A DNA stretch of 64,000 nt, taken from the NCBI GenBank assembly GCA_946800325.1, contig OX326958.1, positions 29,676,914-29,740,913 on the forward strand, in the 5' to 3' direction. Shown here in pieces: positions 44,614 through 55,394 of this stretch. The notes under the pieces are model-generated. The model saw nothing but the letters and a program-made list of their open reading frames with translations, searched no databases and was not told where the DNA came from. The translations under genes and the position numbers were made by a program. How positions within the stretch are numbered: the stretch's first letter is position 1; each line of letters opens with the position of its first letter. The stretch comes from Luzula sylvatica. Its lineage: Eukaryota > Streptophyta > Magnoliopsida > Poales > Juncaceae.

Positions 44614-45330
44614 TATAGGAGAACAATAACATGCACACTCGCTTTTTTTTCACAAATAAACTATAATCAGAGTTTGAAGAAGAATAGCCACAAAACTACA
44701 AATATTCAGCAATCTTATCCAACCAAGCTCGTGGTGCTTGCTTCAAACCATAAAACGATTTCTTCAACTTGCAATCGTACTACGGATATAAGTCAGAGAC
44801 ATATCCAAGAGATTGCTCCATATAGATCTCCTTGTCAAGCTAGTCATACAAGAAAACATTATTGACGTCCAATTGCGAAATCTTTCAACCAAAAAAAAAC
44901 AGCAATCGAAATTACAACTCGAACGGATGTCAACTTGGCTACGAGACTGAAAGTTTCTTCAAAGTCTTTGCCATACTTTTGATAAAATCCTCTCGCTAAA
45001 AGCCTCGTCTTATAGCGTTCAACACTTCCATCTGCTTTGCATTTCAATTTGTAGACCCATTTGCAAGTAACCTGGTCCACTCCCTTGGGCTTTGGCACAA
45101 GATCCCAAGTTTCATTTTTCTCATGATTTGCATCTCCTCGTTATTAGCACCTTCCCATGATTTGTTATCTTTCGTCTCATCCATAACCGGGTCCACAACG
45201 AAACTCTTTTTACCCGAGCATTCGGGTCATGTTCGATACAATTCATCGAATTGTGGTTCCACAAAGACATTACAAAATAAACCTTTAAAATGCTTATCTA
45301 CTACAATACATGTGGAATTTAGATAAACAA
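44614..45330 (-). pseudogene. Older Copia, 5' part of reverse transcriptase
   Basis: Minus strand: [40 protein letters not shown] and, past a frame break near 44880, sequence resembling VNNVFLYD and LKKSFYGLKQAPRAWLDKI. This is the N-terminal half of a Copia reverse transcriptase and joins in order to 35811 once the young Copia is removed. Gag, protease and integrase are missing, so only the end of the element survives here. Confidence 0.82.
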
Positions 45331-45362
45331 ATCAATATTTCCGTACGTAATAATCCAACACA

Positions 45363-45673
45363 TGAATGACGTTGAATTGGAAATGTGGCATTTGCCGTAT
45401 GAAAGTCTACTGACAAGACTATGCTTACATCTCGAGATAGAAATCCCAAATGAGATGATGCGCTTCGTGAAAATGATATCCGACAATATACAAAGTCCAA
45501 ACGGATTGAGGGAATATGGACTATACCCGCATATGTACGGTTGGCATAACCGAGATCCCACCCGAGTATATATCTTGACTCGATTGGATGAAGATGGAAA
45601 TGAAATTTCAAATATGAAGACCATAACTTTCGTATCAGCGGTTTTCGATCAAGGATCCAGAAGGAAACGTTGA
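45363..45673 (+). CDS. Unidentified 103-codon ORF
   Basis: MNDVELEMWHLPYESLLTRL, LHLEIEIPNEMMRFVKM, YGLYPHMYGWHNRDP, RVYILTRLDEDGNEI. The composition looks protein-like, but the complementary strand is open for about 100 codons too. It begins just past the older Copia remnant, so it may be a transposon-derived or captured fragment. No family recognised; could be spurious. Confidence 0.3.
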
Positions 45674-45934
45674 TATAGTTAAATTTTAGTTAATTAGAAT
45701 TATCGTATCAGCGGTTTGATATTCTTGCAAAACAACAAAACATTAAATTAACAAATGATGAGCGGGCTTTTGGCGTGTAAAATTATCGTTGTATTTTAAA
45801 ATCCGATTCAATCAACAAGTATGGAAATATATGTGTATAGTGGAAAATATGCAAGTTCGTTCCATGAGGAGTAAGCGCGTCAAAGATTTAATCAAAACTA
45901 GACAAGAAATAACAAAGAGGAGTCACAGAAGATA

Positions 45935-46260
45935 GTCCGTTACAACGGACTGAGAGTCCGTTACAACAGAGTTGCTTGAGAAGCTAACGTTGAGTGTGAG
46001 ATGAAAGTTCGTTACAACGGATGTTATTCCGTTATAACGCACTATACTAGTCCGTTACAAATACAATGAACTGGGATAGCGTTGTAACGGATTGGTTAAT
46101 CCGTTACAACGGACCGCTATGTCCGTTATAACGCACTTATATGAGTGCTCTTGAATGTTGTTCCTCACAAGTCCGTTACAACGGAGTTATAACGGACTGA
46201 ATAGTGAAGGACTAACAACTGGTCCGTTACAACGGATGGTGAACTTCCGTTATAACAGAC
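45935..46260. repeat. CCGTTRTAACGG array outside a recognised LTR element
   Basis: About 11-12 copies of GTCCGTTACAACGGA / TCCGTTATAACGC variants with irregular spacers, in the opposite orientation (TACAAC instead of TGTAAC) to the Copia leader array. No Copia sequence was recognised on either side, so it may mark another retroelement, possibly minus-strand. Confidence 0.8.
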
Positions 46261-46875
46261 TATCTCCTGGATTGGTGAGTTATTATTCTGATTAGGGGTT
46301 TCGTTTGCGAATTTTTGATGAGTTAATTAAGGGCTTAAATGCAAGTAAAAAGAGAACAAAAAGAAAACAAAAATATAACACAAACAAACAAGGAAGATTT
46401 CGAAAGCAAAAGATTCATTAAACCACCAATTCTTTACACAAATCAAATTCAATTAAAACTACAAGAATTACAAGAAAGGAAAGAAAACACCTAGAGAGAT
46501 GAAGTGAGCTTCGAGTCTCGTCTTGGATGCCTTCCTCGTTGCTTTAAGATGCTAGTGAGCTAGACACCTCGCACAACTCGTTCCTTTCGTACCAATCAAC
46601 TCGCCAATCGAAGTGAGCTCCGTACCGGTTGAGTGAACTCGAGATTTGCAAGGTATCAATTGGAAGGAAGCTCCCAATCGAATTAGAGTAAGCTCGACTC
46701 CTTGCTTGCGTGGATTCGGATGAAGGAAGCTCCAACCAAACCCCCACAACTCGATCTTCGTCGAAGTGTAGACCAATTCACCGAACGAAGTGAGCTTCAA
46801 TTCGGTGATCGATCTTAGAGAATTATCGTTCGATTTTGCAATTCTTGCGTGTTCTTGAAAGATTCTTGGACTTGC

Positions 46876-46972
<97 letters not shown>

Positions 46973-47510
46973 AAAAAGGGTAAAAAGAGCGTCTCACAAA
47001 CTCGTGGCCCTTTTGGTTTTATTTATAGCACTCACGGAGTCTTCTTATTGGCCACGAGTTGGTGGAGAGGATTGAGGGTAATGAGGTAATTTCCACCAAA
47101 GGTAGGTGGGAAGGGTAAGGGGCCAAGGGCTAATGATTGAGTGGTTTCCGTGTAGACTTTTGTGTAAATTTGTATCATGATAATTGTTTGCCTCCCGTCT
47201 CATTCATGTATCGAATATATCGGTATAATATATCGATTTCACTCCTCTTGACGTGTTGGAGACAACTACACTCTCCAAATTCCCAGAAATTCCTTCTAAT
47301 TCCTGTGATTAAGCAATAAAATACACTTAGTGAAGAAATATTCATGTTATCTCAAATATGATTAATAAAGTATATAGAATTGTTCTTCACAAGGGCTAAA
47401 ATCCCCAAATTAAGCATTAAATTTGTGTCTTATTTGCCTCACATCAACAAACATAACTAAACATAGTCTACAACATAACAAAATAGAAAAATGATAATAT
47501 AACTACATAA
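46261..47510. other. Unidentified repeat-like block with (GA)n
   Basis: GAAGTGAGCTC-like phrases recur (46500-46800), then a (GA)n microsatellite at about 46878-46971. Texture resembles an LTR or leader of a minus-strand retroelement, but no ends, primer site or proteins were found. Confidence 0.35.
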
Positions 47511-47514
47511 TTTC

Positions 47515-47716
47515 AGGCCAAAAATCTCATGACATCAACAATAGAGACATCAAAAGTTTCATTACCAAGCGAACTAAACATTAAAAAGTCTCCTTCTTTT
47601 ATGCCATTGGCATTTAAAAAATTGTCTAATTGTAGTATCAGAAAATCCTCACCAATATGCATGTCTTTGAATTTTCATTCTACACCACGAGGATCTTTTA
47701 GTGTAACGGTATAGAC
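47515..47716 (-). pseudogene. B3 DNA-binding domain fragment
   Basis: Minus frame from 47716: VYTVTLKDPRGVE, a TGA where B3 domains usually have Trp, then KFKDMHIGEDFLILQLDNFL, NANGIKEGDFLMFSS and ETFDVSIVDVMRFL. This is the pattern of the second half of a plant B3 domain (REM type): ...G...W....F...L..GD...F......F.V.I. The in-frame stop and lack of flanking exons indicate a remnant. Confidence 0.6.
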
Positions 47717-48009
47717 TCATCTACTATTCCAAATGTTGGGTGACATTTTCAAAAGTAGACACTGTTCAATTGAGAAGAATGAAAAAAAATGTTATAATTT
47801 ATAGTACGTATAAATAAAAACTTATTAATTGTTTTTTTTAAATCACGATTCATCTCTATGGAGAATATACCAAGATCGTTTATAATCGCACGACAAAAAA
47901 AATCTTCAACTTCGTTCATCCCGGATTGGAGAGAAAAAATAAGAAAAAATAAAGAGAGAAAAAAAAGAAAGTGATGAAGAAGGAGAAGCAAAGCCTTGTT
48001 TAAATACAC

Positions 48010-48095
48010 CCTCTTTCGTCAGAGGGTCTGGCGAAAGAGGTTAATTCAAAATTCCGTCCCTTCCCAACGTCTCTTCTTAAAGAGGTCCAATACCC

Positions 48096-48148
<53 letters not shown>

Positions 48149-48288
48149 AAATTCATAATTTCAAATCCATGGCTCTGTCATATAACAATTAATCATCTCG
48201 TAAGAATGAATTTTGATGCTTGAGCTATTTCGCCAGTTTTTTTTGGCGAAAGACCACTCTCTTTCGCCAGACAACCTGACGAAAGAGC
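48010..48288. mobile_element. Fold-back MITE with CTCTTTCGYCAG ends
   Basis: Left end CTCTTTCGTCAGAGGGTCTG GCGAAAGAG; right end complement CTCTTTCGTCAGGTTGTCTG GCGAAAGAG. Each end is itself palindromic (CTCTTTCG.CAG ... CTG.CGAAAGAG). The interior has a (CT)n tract at 48097-48145. Target duplication not resolved. Confidence 0.65.
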
Positions 48289-48289
48289 T

Positions 48290-49157
48290 ATTTTTGTAAA
48301 TTGTGAAAGTGCGGAATTATTTTTACAAATTGGAATTTTCAAGAAACTAAGGAGCAAAAAAAAATTTGGACAAAAGGGTATAACCCAATGATTTACCCTA
48401 ATTTTTGAAATGTCGGAAGATTGCTCTTGACCTTGTTAACAGAAAGTAAGAATGTAATTAGGAGAGTTAAAATGCTCAAAAGTATACGACCTCTCTGACT
48501 TTTTAAATATCGACTGTTATTTTAAAAAAATTCAACTTTTTTTTTGTTTATTTTGTTAAATTCTAAACTTATGTGGTCCACAATTGAATTTTTCTGTTAT
48601 AAATGGTGTGCCATAGAAATGGAATTGAAGAGAAAAATTGGTTCAATCCTAAAATTGAAAAATATAGAGATGATGCCATAGAAATGGGTGGTGATAAACA
48701 CAAGTGGTGTATCATAGTAATCGAAAATTAAGCCATTTTTTTCGCAATTTTATCCCAATTTTTACCATAGTAATTGAAATTATTTTCAATTTGAATATTG
48801 ATTTGAAAAAATATCGTACCACTGAATCCACCTATTATCTGATATTTGTACATTTATAAAAATTGTCCTTTTTTAAACTCAAAAGGCCATGAAACACCAC
48901 TAATTTAGCAACGGAAACAAAGAGTGCATGAAATTGTAATTGAAAGAGAAATCCAAGGTTGGCAAAAAGAGTCTTGGAACCAAACAATTCACCAACTTAT
49001 TTTCCTATATAATAACTTAACATTCAACAATTTTCTTTCCACCTCTTTCCACTTATTTTTTCTTCTCTTTTTCTCGTTCACTTGTTTTATTTAAATTTTC
49101 ACCTAATAAATGTTATAGGAAGTTTGTAGTTAAGGGTTTTAACCTATTCTTCCCCCT
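48290..49157. other. Upstream region of the acyl reductase gene
   Basis: AT-rich; no ORFs. A TATA-like CCTATATAATAAC lies near 49003 and could serve the gene at 49212. Confidence 0.4.
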
Positions 49158-49211
49158 TTGTACAATTTATTTTCTCTTCAATTCCATCTCTACTTTTTTT
49201 TTCCCACAACC

Positions 49212-50494
49212 ATGGAGAGTTCATGCTTGAAATATTCTAGTATTATGAGCAAATCACAAAGTTCCTTTGCAACAATGAGAAATGAAATAATTCATAGAAG
49301 TACCTTGTCATTACCATTGTCAAAGAAAAAGAGCCCCAAAATGGCCTCGTGCAGCATTAATGGAAATTCCCACTTAATTTCAAACTCTCCAAATAAAAAG
49401 GTGGATGCGAAAATTCATGAAGACTTCCAGGAGGATGAGGGAGGAATAGGAATTGTTAGGTTTTTAAGGGGCAAAAACTTTCTTATTACTGGTGCAACTG
49501 GTTTTCTCGCAAAAGGTGATTAATCAGCATTATCGTTTTAATTTAAAAAACTAGCACTTTAATATCTCATCCTTGTTTATCTTTCGTCTCTAGTTCTTAT
49601 CGAGAAAATCTTGAGGACGAGCCGTGATGTTGGTAAAATATATATAATCATCAAAGCAAAGGATGATGAAACTGCAAAGCAGAGGCTCGTCAACGAAGTA
49701 CAAATTTCGAATATTTACAACTCGCAATGAATTTGCAAATTAATTATTCTTGATCAGTCGATTTATTTTCTTCCTGCTCAGATAGTGAATACAGCGCTTT
49801 TCCAAAACTTGCAAGAAATGCATGGAGAGGACTACTTAGATTTCATGTTAAGAAAAATCGTACCGATTGTGGGAAATGTGAAAGAAGCCAACATCGGAAT
49901 CAAGCCTGAAATACTCGAACAAATTACCGAGGAAATTGATGTCATCGTAAACTCTGCCGCAAATACCACTTTTGACGAAAGGTTAAAATCATTCATCTTG
50001 TTTATATAGTCCATTTAGATTAATATATAATCTTAACAAGATCGATTAAAGTGATTAATTATAGGTATGATGTGGCTCTAGATATAAACACTATCGGGCC
50101 TTTCAGGCTAATGAGTTTGGCCAAACGAATGAAGCGACTCAAGCTCTTCTTACACGTATCGACAGGTGAGATCACTTCGAAATTAATTCTACCTATATAT
50201 TATATACACTTCAATATTTCGTAGGTCAATAAATATTCAATTTGGTTCTTTTTAACAGCATATGTGAATGGACAAAGACAAGGTGTTGTATCGGAGAAGC
50301 CATTTCTCCAAGGCGATACGATTTCAAGCGAAATAATAGAACCCGCTGAGAAGAAAAACCCGATATTGGATATCGAGGAAGAAATCAAGTTAGCCTTCGA
50401 TCCTAAGATGAATGGTGATGATGATGCATCGATTTCTCAAGAGATGAAAGAGTTGGGTTTAGAACGGTACGCAATCAATTAAATTAACGTATTT

Positions 50495-50565
<71 letters not shown>

Positions 50566-51933
50566 AATCCAAAAAAATAATCCAAGAACCAAAATATATT
50601 TTTGTATATAGCAAAATATACTGTTAAAAATATATTATTTTATTCTTAATTTTAACCATGTTAACATGTTGGATTCAACAGTATATTTTGTTAATTTAAA
50701 TAGTATATTTTGCTAATTTTATTAGTATATTTTGTCTGCATGGATTATTTTTTGGATTTTTTATTTTATTTTCCTTAGCAAACCTGTATATATATATAGA
50801 AATGTATAAACAAATTATTGGAAATTGAGAAGGACAATATATTTTTATTAGAGCAAAATTATATGGATGGCAAGACACATATGTATTCACAAAGGCCATG
50901 GGAGAAATGGTAATTAACAGCATGAGAGGAGACATACCAGTGGTGATAATAAGACCCAGTGTTATTGAAAGCACATTTAAAGACCCCTTTCCAGGCTGGA
51001 TGGAAGGAAACAGGTCATTAATAACCAATCATGAATCTTTTATATTTACCTCATGATTTAATTATCACAGTTATTAACATATGCGTCTTTATGTTTCTGT
51101 TATTCATTTCGTCCTTACGTTTCAGAATGATGGATCCAATTGTTCTATATTATGGCAAAGGCCAACTCGATGGATTTCTCGTCGACCCTACTGGCGTGCT
51201 CGATGTTGTCAGTACTCTCTTTTCATTTATTTCTTTGAATTTAGTGGGATAATATAATAATATTATTGTACTTTTGACGTTTAGGTACCAGTCGACATGG
51301 TCGTGAATGCAACCTTAGCAGCCATGGCGAAACACGGTTTGAAAGTCGATCCATGCTTGCATATATATCAAATCGCTTCTTCTAATGTGAACCCTTTATT
51401 TTTCGATCAATTAACCGATATAATGTTCCAGCATTTCAATGCGTCTCCTTACATCGACCCGAAAGGGCAACCTATACCCGTTAAACCCCTAAAATTATTC
51501 ACGAAAATGGAAGAATATTCTGATCATGTTTCTAAGGATGCGGTCGAGAAAAGTAAGAAAGTGCAGGGTTTGAATGCAAACGAAAAGATTTACGAGAGGC
51601 TGAAAACAATGTACGTTAAAGTTGTTCAGCAAGCTAAGTATTTGGCCACTATATACGAGCCGTACACGTTCTATAATGGAAGGTTCGTGTTCATATTTTC
51701 TTAACTTATTCAATTTTAGCTTATTATTATCTTCAATTAAATGATTATGAAGGTTTGGTAATGAAAACACTGAGGGGTTGATAAATGAGATGTCTGAAGA
51801 AGAGAGAAAAGATTTTCAATTTGATGTAAAAAGCATAAATTGGAAGGACTATATCGCAAATGTGCATATACCTGGATTGAGAAAGCATGTCATGAAGGGA
51901 AGAGGGACTCCAACAACAAAGCCCCAAATTTGA
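49212..51933 (+). CDS. FAR2: Fatty acyl-CoA/acyl-ACP reductase, MS2/FAR2 type
   Basis: Nine exons: 49212-49515, 49594-49697, 49782-49981, 50065-50165, 50259-50466, 50852-51013, 51126-51207, 51285-51682 and 51753-51933, summing to 579 residues, all in phase. The nucleotide-binding motif is [10 protein letters not shown] near residue 100, catalytic YVFTK follows GWQDT, and [20 protein letters not shown] and the C-terminal FAR domain ending [16 protein letters not shown] are all present. Close to Arabidopsis MS2/FAR2, a plastid enzyme reducing acyl chains to fatty alcohols for pollen-wall sporopollenin; the Ser/Lys-rich N-terminal extension fits a plastid transit peptide. The start at 49212 has a good context (CAACCATGG); an in-frame ATG at 49158 would add 18 residues. 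Intron 5 holds a (TA)n tract (about 50497-50560). No lesion seen. Confidence 0.92.
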
Positions 51934-52915
51934 ATTTGAAGATTTGTGTATATATTTATTTATATTTATATAAAAAAAACTATAAGGTATCATTGGACTA
52001 GAGGCTACAATTAATTAGTCCAATTAGCAATTAATTATTTATGATTATGTCTATTTTCAATTGTTATTTTCTGGTATAAGATAATAATATTTGTATCTTC
52101 TGTTATTTCAGACCTGAAATATTTTCTGATTCCATTAACCATCAATATCATACAGTTAATAAATAAAAAAGTAAAAACTAACACAATGAATCCAGATTTC
52201 ACAACAACGTGGAATTAGTTTCCACTTTAATAACCGAGAATTCTATTCCGGTATTTTCATTAATTCCTCCCCATGAAAAGGAAATACCGCGTAGTATACG
52301 GCCAAGACCAAGACTCAGGAGTTATACTCTACAATATTTCCATGAATTCGGTGTATAATATAACCATAACTATTAACAAAAATAAGCTTGAATTTTGTAC
52401 TATTTTTCCTACACCGAGTCTATTAGAAAGAAATTCAACGGTGGAGTAGTTGAGTCACTCAATAGTCAATATATCATTAATAAGGTGTGAATTATTAGTT
52501 GAGGTTGAGGACCTCTTAATTATATTTATATTTAGATATTTATAAAAATAAGACTTATTTAGTATTTTTTTAATAAAAATAAATTGAAAAATATTGAGGA
52601 TTCATTTATATTTTAATAAAGAATGAGAAAGCTGGAAAGGAAAATCTAGGAAATGGAATCCCGGTCCAGCTGTATGACTTTTTGGCGTCAGGTCCTCATT
52701 AAAAGAAAGGAGCAAGTAAAAAGTGGCGACTTTCGTTCGTCTTCCTTCTCTCCATTATTTACTGCACAAAAATCATCACTGGTAGTGGAATCTCGCTTCA
52801 AAAAATCTTATCTTTTTTCGTTATGGTGAAAGAAATTTAGTAGAATAGAAAAGGATTATTTTTTGGGTGTGAATTTCTTCTTTTTTTTGGGGATTTTTGT
52901 TGTTGTTTTGGATCC
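51934..52915. other. Intergenic region between FAR2-like and SAGL1-like genes
   Basis: 3' UTR and terminator of the FAR gene (AATAAA-like AATAAATAAA near 52160), then AT-rich sequence and the leader of the next gene from about 52700. No transposon recognised. Confidence 0.5.
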
Positions 52916-54531
52916 ATGGCTGGAGCGAGGGAAGCTTCGCCGAGTCAGCTTAGAGGTGTGCGTGTTCAAGCTCCACTGGTAAGCTTGCTTAATTATCGTA
53001 TTGTTTCCTTTTTAAGCTCAATTTGGGGATTTTTGTTGGTACAGAGCCAATTTCATCTGGATCTGGTAGTTCTACCCTTTTCTTCCGTACTCTATACTCA
53101 TCACTGTTCACTTCTCTAAGCGATGATTTTTTGTAAATTACTAACACGCTACATATTTGTTGTGAATTATGCCTAAAACATGTTAATTCATTGTGATTTC
53201 TCTCTTTTTTGCCAGGTAGATTCTGTTTCATGCTATTGCAGAGTGGACGCAGGATTAAAAACCGTAGCAGGAGCCGGCAAATTCGTACCGGGCGCAAAGC
53301 TCTGTTTACAACCCGAAATTAAACCCAATAACACAAGACGCAAGATCCGAAATTCGCGAAAAGATCGTGCTGCCCGAACCCAGGCCCCTCTGTTACCCGG
53401 TCTACCCGATGACCTGGCAATTGCCTGTCTGATTCGCGTCCCCAGATCCGTGCACCCAATTTTACGCCTCGTTTGCAAGCGATGGAACAGACTTTTATCT
53501 GGAAATTACTTCTACTCCTTGAGAAAGAAAACAGGTACGAAACCTCTAAAATATCATATATACCCCTACAAAACCTTTAAATTGAATTTTTTACAGGTAT
53601 GGCGGAGGAATGGGTGTATGTGTTCAAAAGAGATCGAGAAGGAAAAATCTCATGGCAAGCATTTGACCCGAATTTTCAAATATGGAAAGCCCTGCCACCT
53701 GTCCCTCAAGAATACTCCTTAGCTCTAGGTTTCGGGTCCGCAGTTCTAAGCGGATGCTATTTATACCTCTTCGGCGGCAAAGATCCAATAAGGGGCTCGA
53801 TGCGACGCGTAATTTTCTTCAATGCGCGTACCAATAAGTGGCACAGAGCTCCTGACATGTTACGAAAGCGACACTTTTTCGGCACGTCAGTGATTAATAA
53901 CTGTCTTTACGTGGCCGGTGGAGAATGCGAGGGAATTCAGAGGACTTTAAGTTCTGCGGAGTTTTACGATCCCAATAGGAATCGATGGGCTTGCGTGAGC
54001 GAAATGGGTACGGGTATGGTACCCTTTATCGGGGTCGTTTACGAGAATAAATGGTTTTTGAAGGGGTTGGATGGAAATCGACAAGTGGTTAGCGAGGTTT
54101 ACTCCCCCGAGAAGAACGAGTGGTGTAGAGTCGCGAACGAGACTCACGAGAGTCACGGGATGGTGAACGGGTGGAGGAATCCTAGTTTGGTTTTGAACGG
54201 GAGGTTGTACGCGGTGGATTGTAGAGACGGGTGTAGGATTCGGGTCTATGACGGGTCCACGGGTGCGTGGACCCGGTTCGCGGATAGTAAACACCATGTG
54301 GGGAGTTCGAGAGGGTTCGAGGCCGCGGGGTTGGTGGGGTTGAACGGGAAATTGGGGGTGGTGAGGAATGATATGAGCGTGAGTTTGGTGGATGTGGAGA
54401 ATTTGTTGTGGGAGAATTTCGGGGGGATGACGAAGCAGCAGAGATCTTTTGTGGCAAATTTGTGGTCGAGTATTGCGGGTCGAAATGGGTTGAAGAGTCA
54501 TATTGTGCATTGTCAGGTTCTTCAGGTTTAG
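52916..54531 (+). CDS. SAGL1: F-box/kelch protein, SAGL1-like (At1g55270 type)
   Basis: Three exons: 52916-52978, 53216-53534 and 53597-54531, giving 438 residues, close to Arabidopsis SAGL1. The conserved N-terminal segment RVQAPLVDSVSCYCRVDAGL spans the exon 1/2 junction. An F-box follows (LLPGLPDDLAIACLIRVPRS, LRLVCKRWNRLL), then kelch repeats (EEWVYVFKRDREGKISW, LYLFGGKDPIRGSMRR, NKWHRAPDMLRKRHFF, LYVAGGECEGIQRTL, DPNRNRW, LYAVDCRDGCRIRVYD). The conserved C-terminus is LWSSIAGRNGLKSHIVHCQV. Family knowledge: SAGL1 is an SCF substrate receptor reported to promote degradation of PAL1 and of the wax enzyme CER3. The third exon is G/C-rich, giving spurious antisense ORFs. No lesion seen. Confidence 0.93.
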
Positions 54532-54835
54532 GGTTTTGAGTGGAAGCATGGAGGTGAAAATGTTTCAGAGAGATTTTTTACATTTGGGTGGGGGGAGAGA
54601 AAATGTTGTAATTTGTAAAACACTCTGAATGTGTTTCACCTTTGATGCTATGATATCATATGATATGATATGTTGTGATAGTTTTGAAAGAATTGAAGTT
54701 TTCTTATGCTTGTGTGGTTATTGCAATACAAAATAATATTGTAAAACGCTCGATTAGTATTCGTTCAAGATACGGAGGCATCGATTGGATTGAGTTGGAG
54801 ATGGTATTAAGGTTATGTTTTTGGATCACATAGTA

Positions 54836-54905
54836 GGCATGTTCGATTTGAGGGATTTTGGAGTATTGTATTTATATATCCCGGATTTCGTAAAAGGCCA
54901 GACCT
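54836..54905. mobile_element. Harbinger terminal fragment
   Basis: GGCATGTTCGATTTGAGGG followed by ATTTTGGAG matches the terminal repeat of the Harbinger element at 31983. No second end; a truncated relic downstream of the SAGL1-like gene. Confidence 0.5.
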
Positions 54906-54957
54906 ACCATTCTTTCCAGGTTTGTGTTACAATTAGAGTAACTTTTATTTGAAATTT

Positions 54958-55388
54958 TGTCATGATCCAAGGATCATGGCATAATATTCGTAGAGGTGAG
55001 GGGCATCCTTGTGATAACGATAATCCAGGAAATTCAAATAATGGTTCATGGTGAGCCACTCACGTGTGAGGCACGTGAGCTCTTCTTCACGGTGTAGCCT
55101 ACACCAGGCGCATTTCGTATTTTGTTCGGTCTTTTATTCTTTCTGTTGGTGTCCTTGTAATAACGATAATCAGTGATGGTACGAAGAGGATATATTTGTT
55201 AGAGAGTATATCTATTTTCTTTCTAACCATTGTAATAGTTTCGGGCGGTGTGGAACTCAGTTCTTGACCTGAGAAGCCAATCCTCGTTGAGAGCTTTGTT
55301 AATCAATTTCGTTCTAAAATTCAATCTTTCTTACAATTTCTCTTAATTTCCTGGATTGATTTGTAAGATTCCGCTCAAGAACCTTACA
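54958..55388 (+). mobile_element. LTR of a truncated Gypsy-type element
   Basis: Starts TGTCATGATCC and ends AACCTTACA, 431 bp, followed by ATTGGTCTCTGATCC, an altered primer-site-like sequence. Gag of Gypsy type follows. No second LTR is found in the window. Confidence 0.65.
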
Positions 55389-55394
55389 ATTGGT

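Noticed and set aside
46836..47089. ORFs rich in Arg-Glu
   Set aside because: Translations of a (GA)n microsatellite.
53947..54549. 200-codon minus-strand ORF over the SAGL1-like gene
   Set aside because: Antisense shadow of the GC-rich third exon; the plus strand has the kelch protein.
54958..55388. Autonomous partner of the 7232-9853 element
   Set aside because: Both LTRs start TGTCATGA and end TTACA, but the rest of the LTR and the primer site differ, so kinship is not supported.
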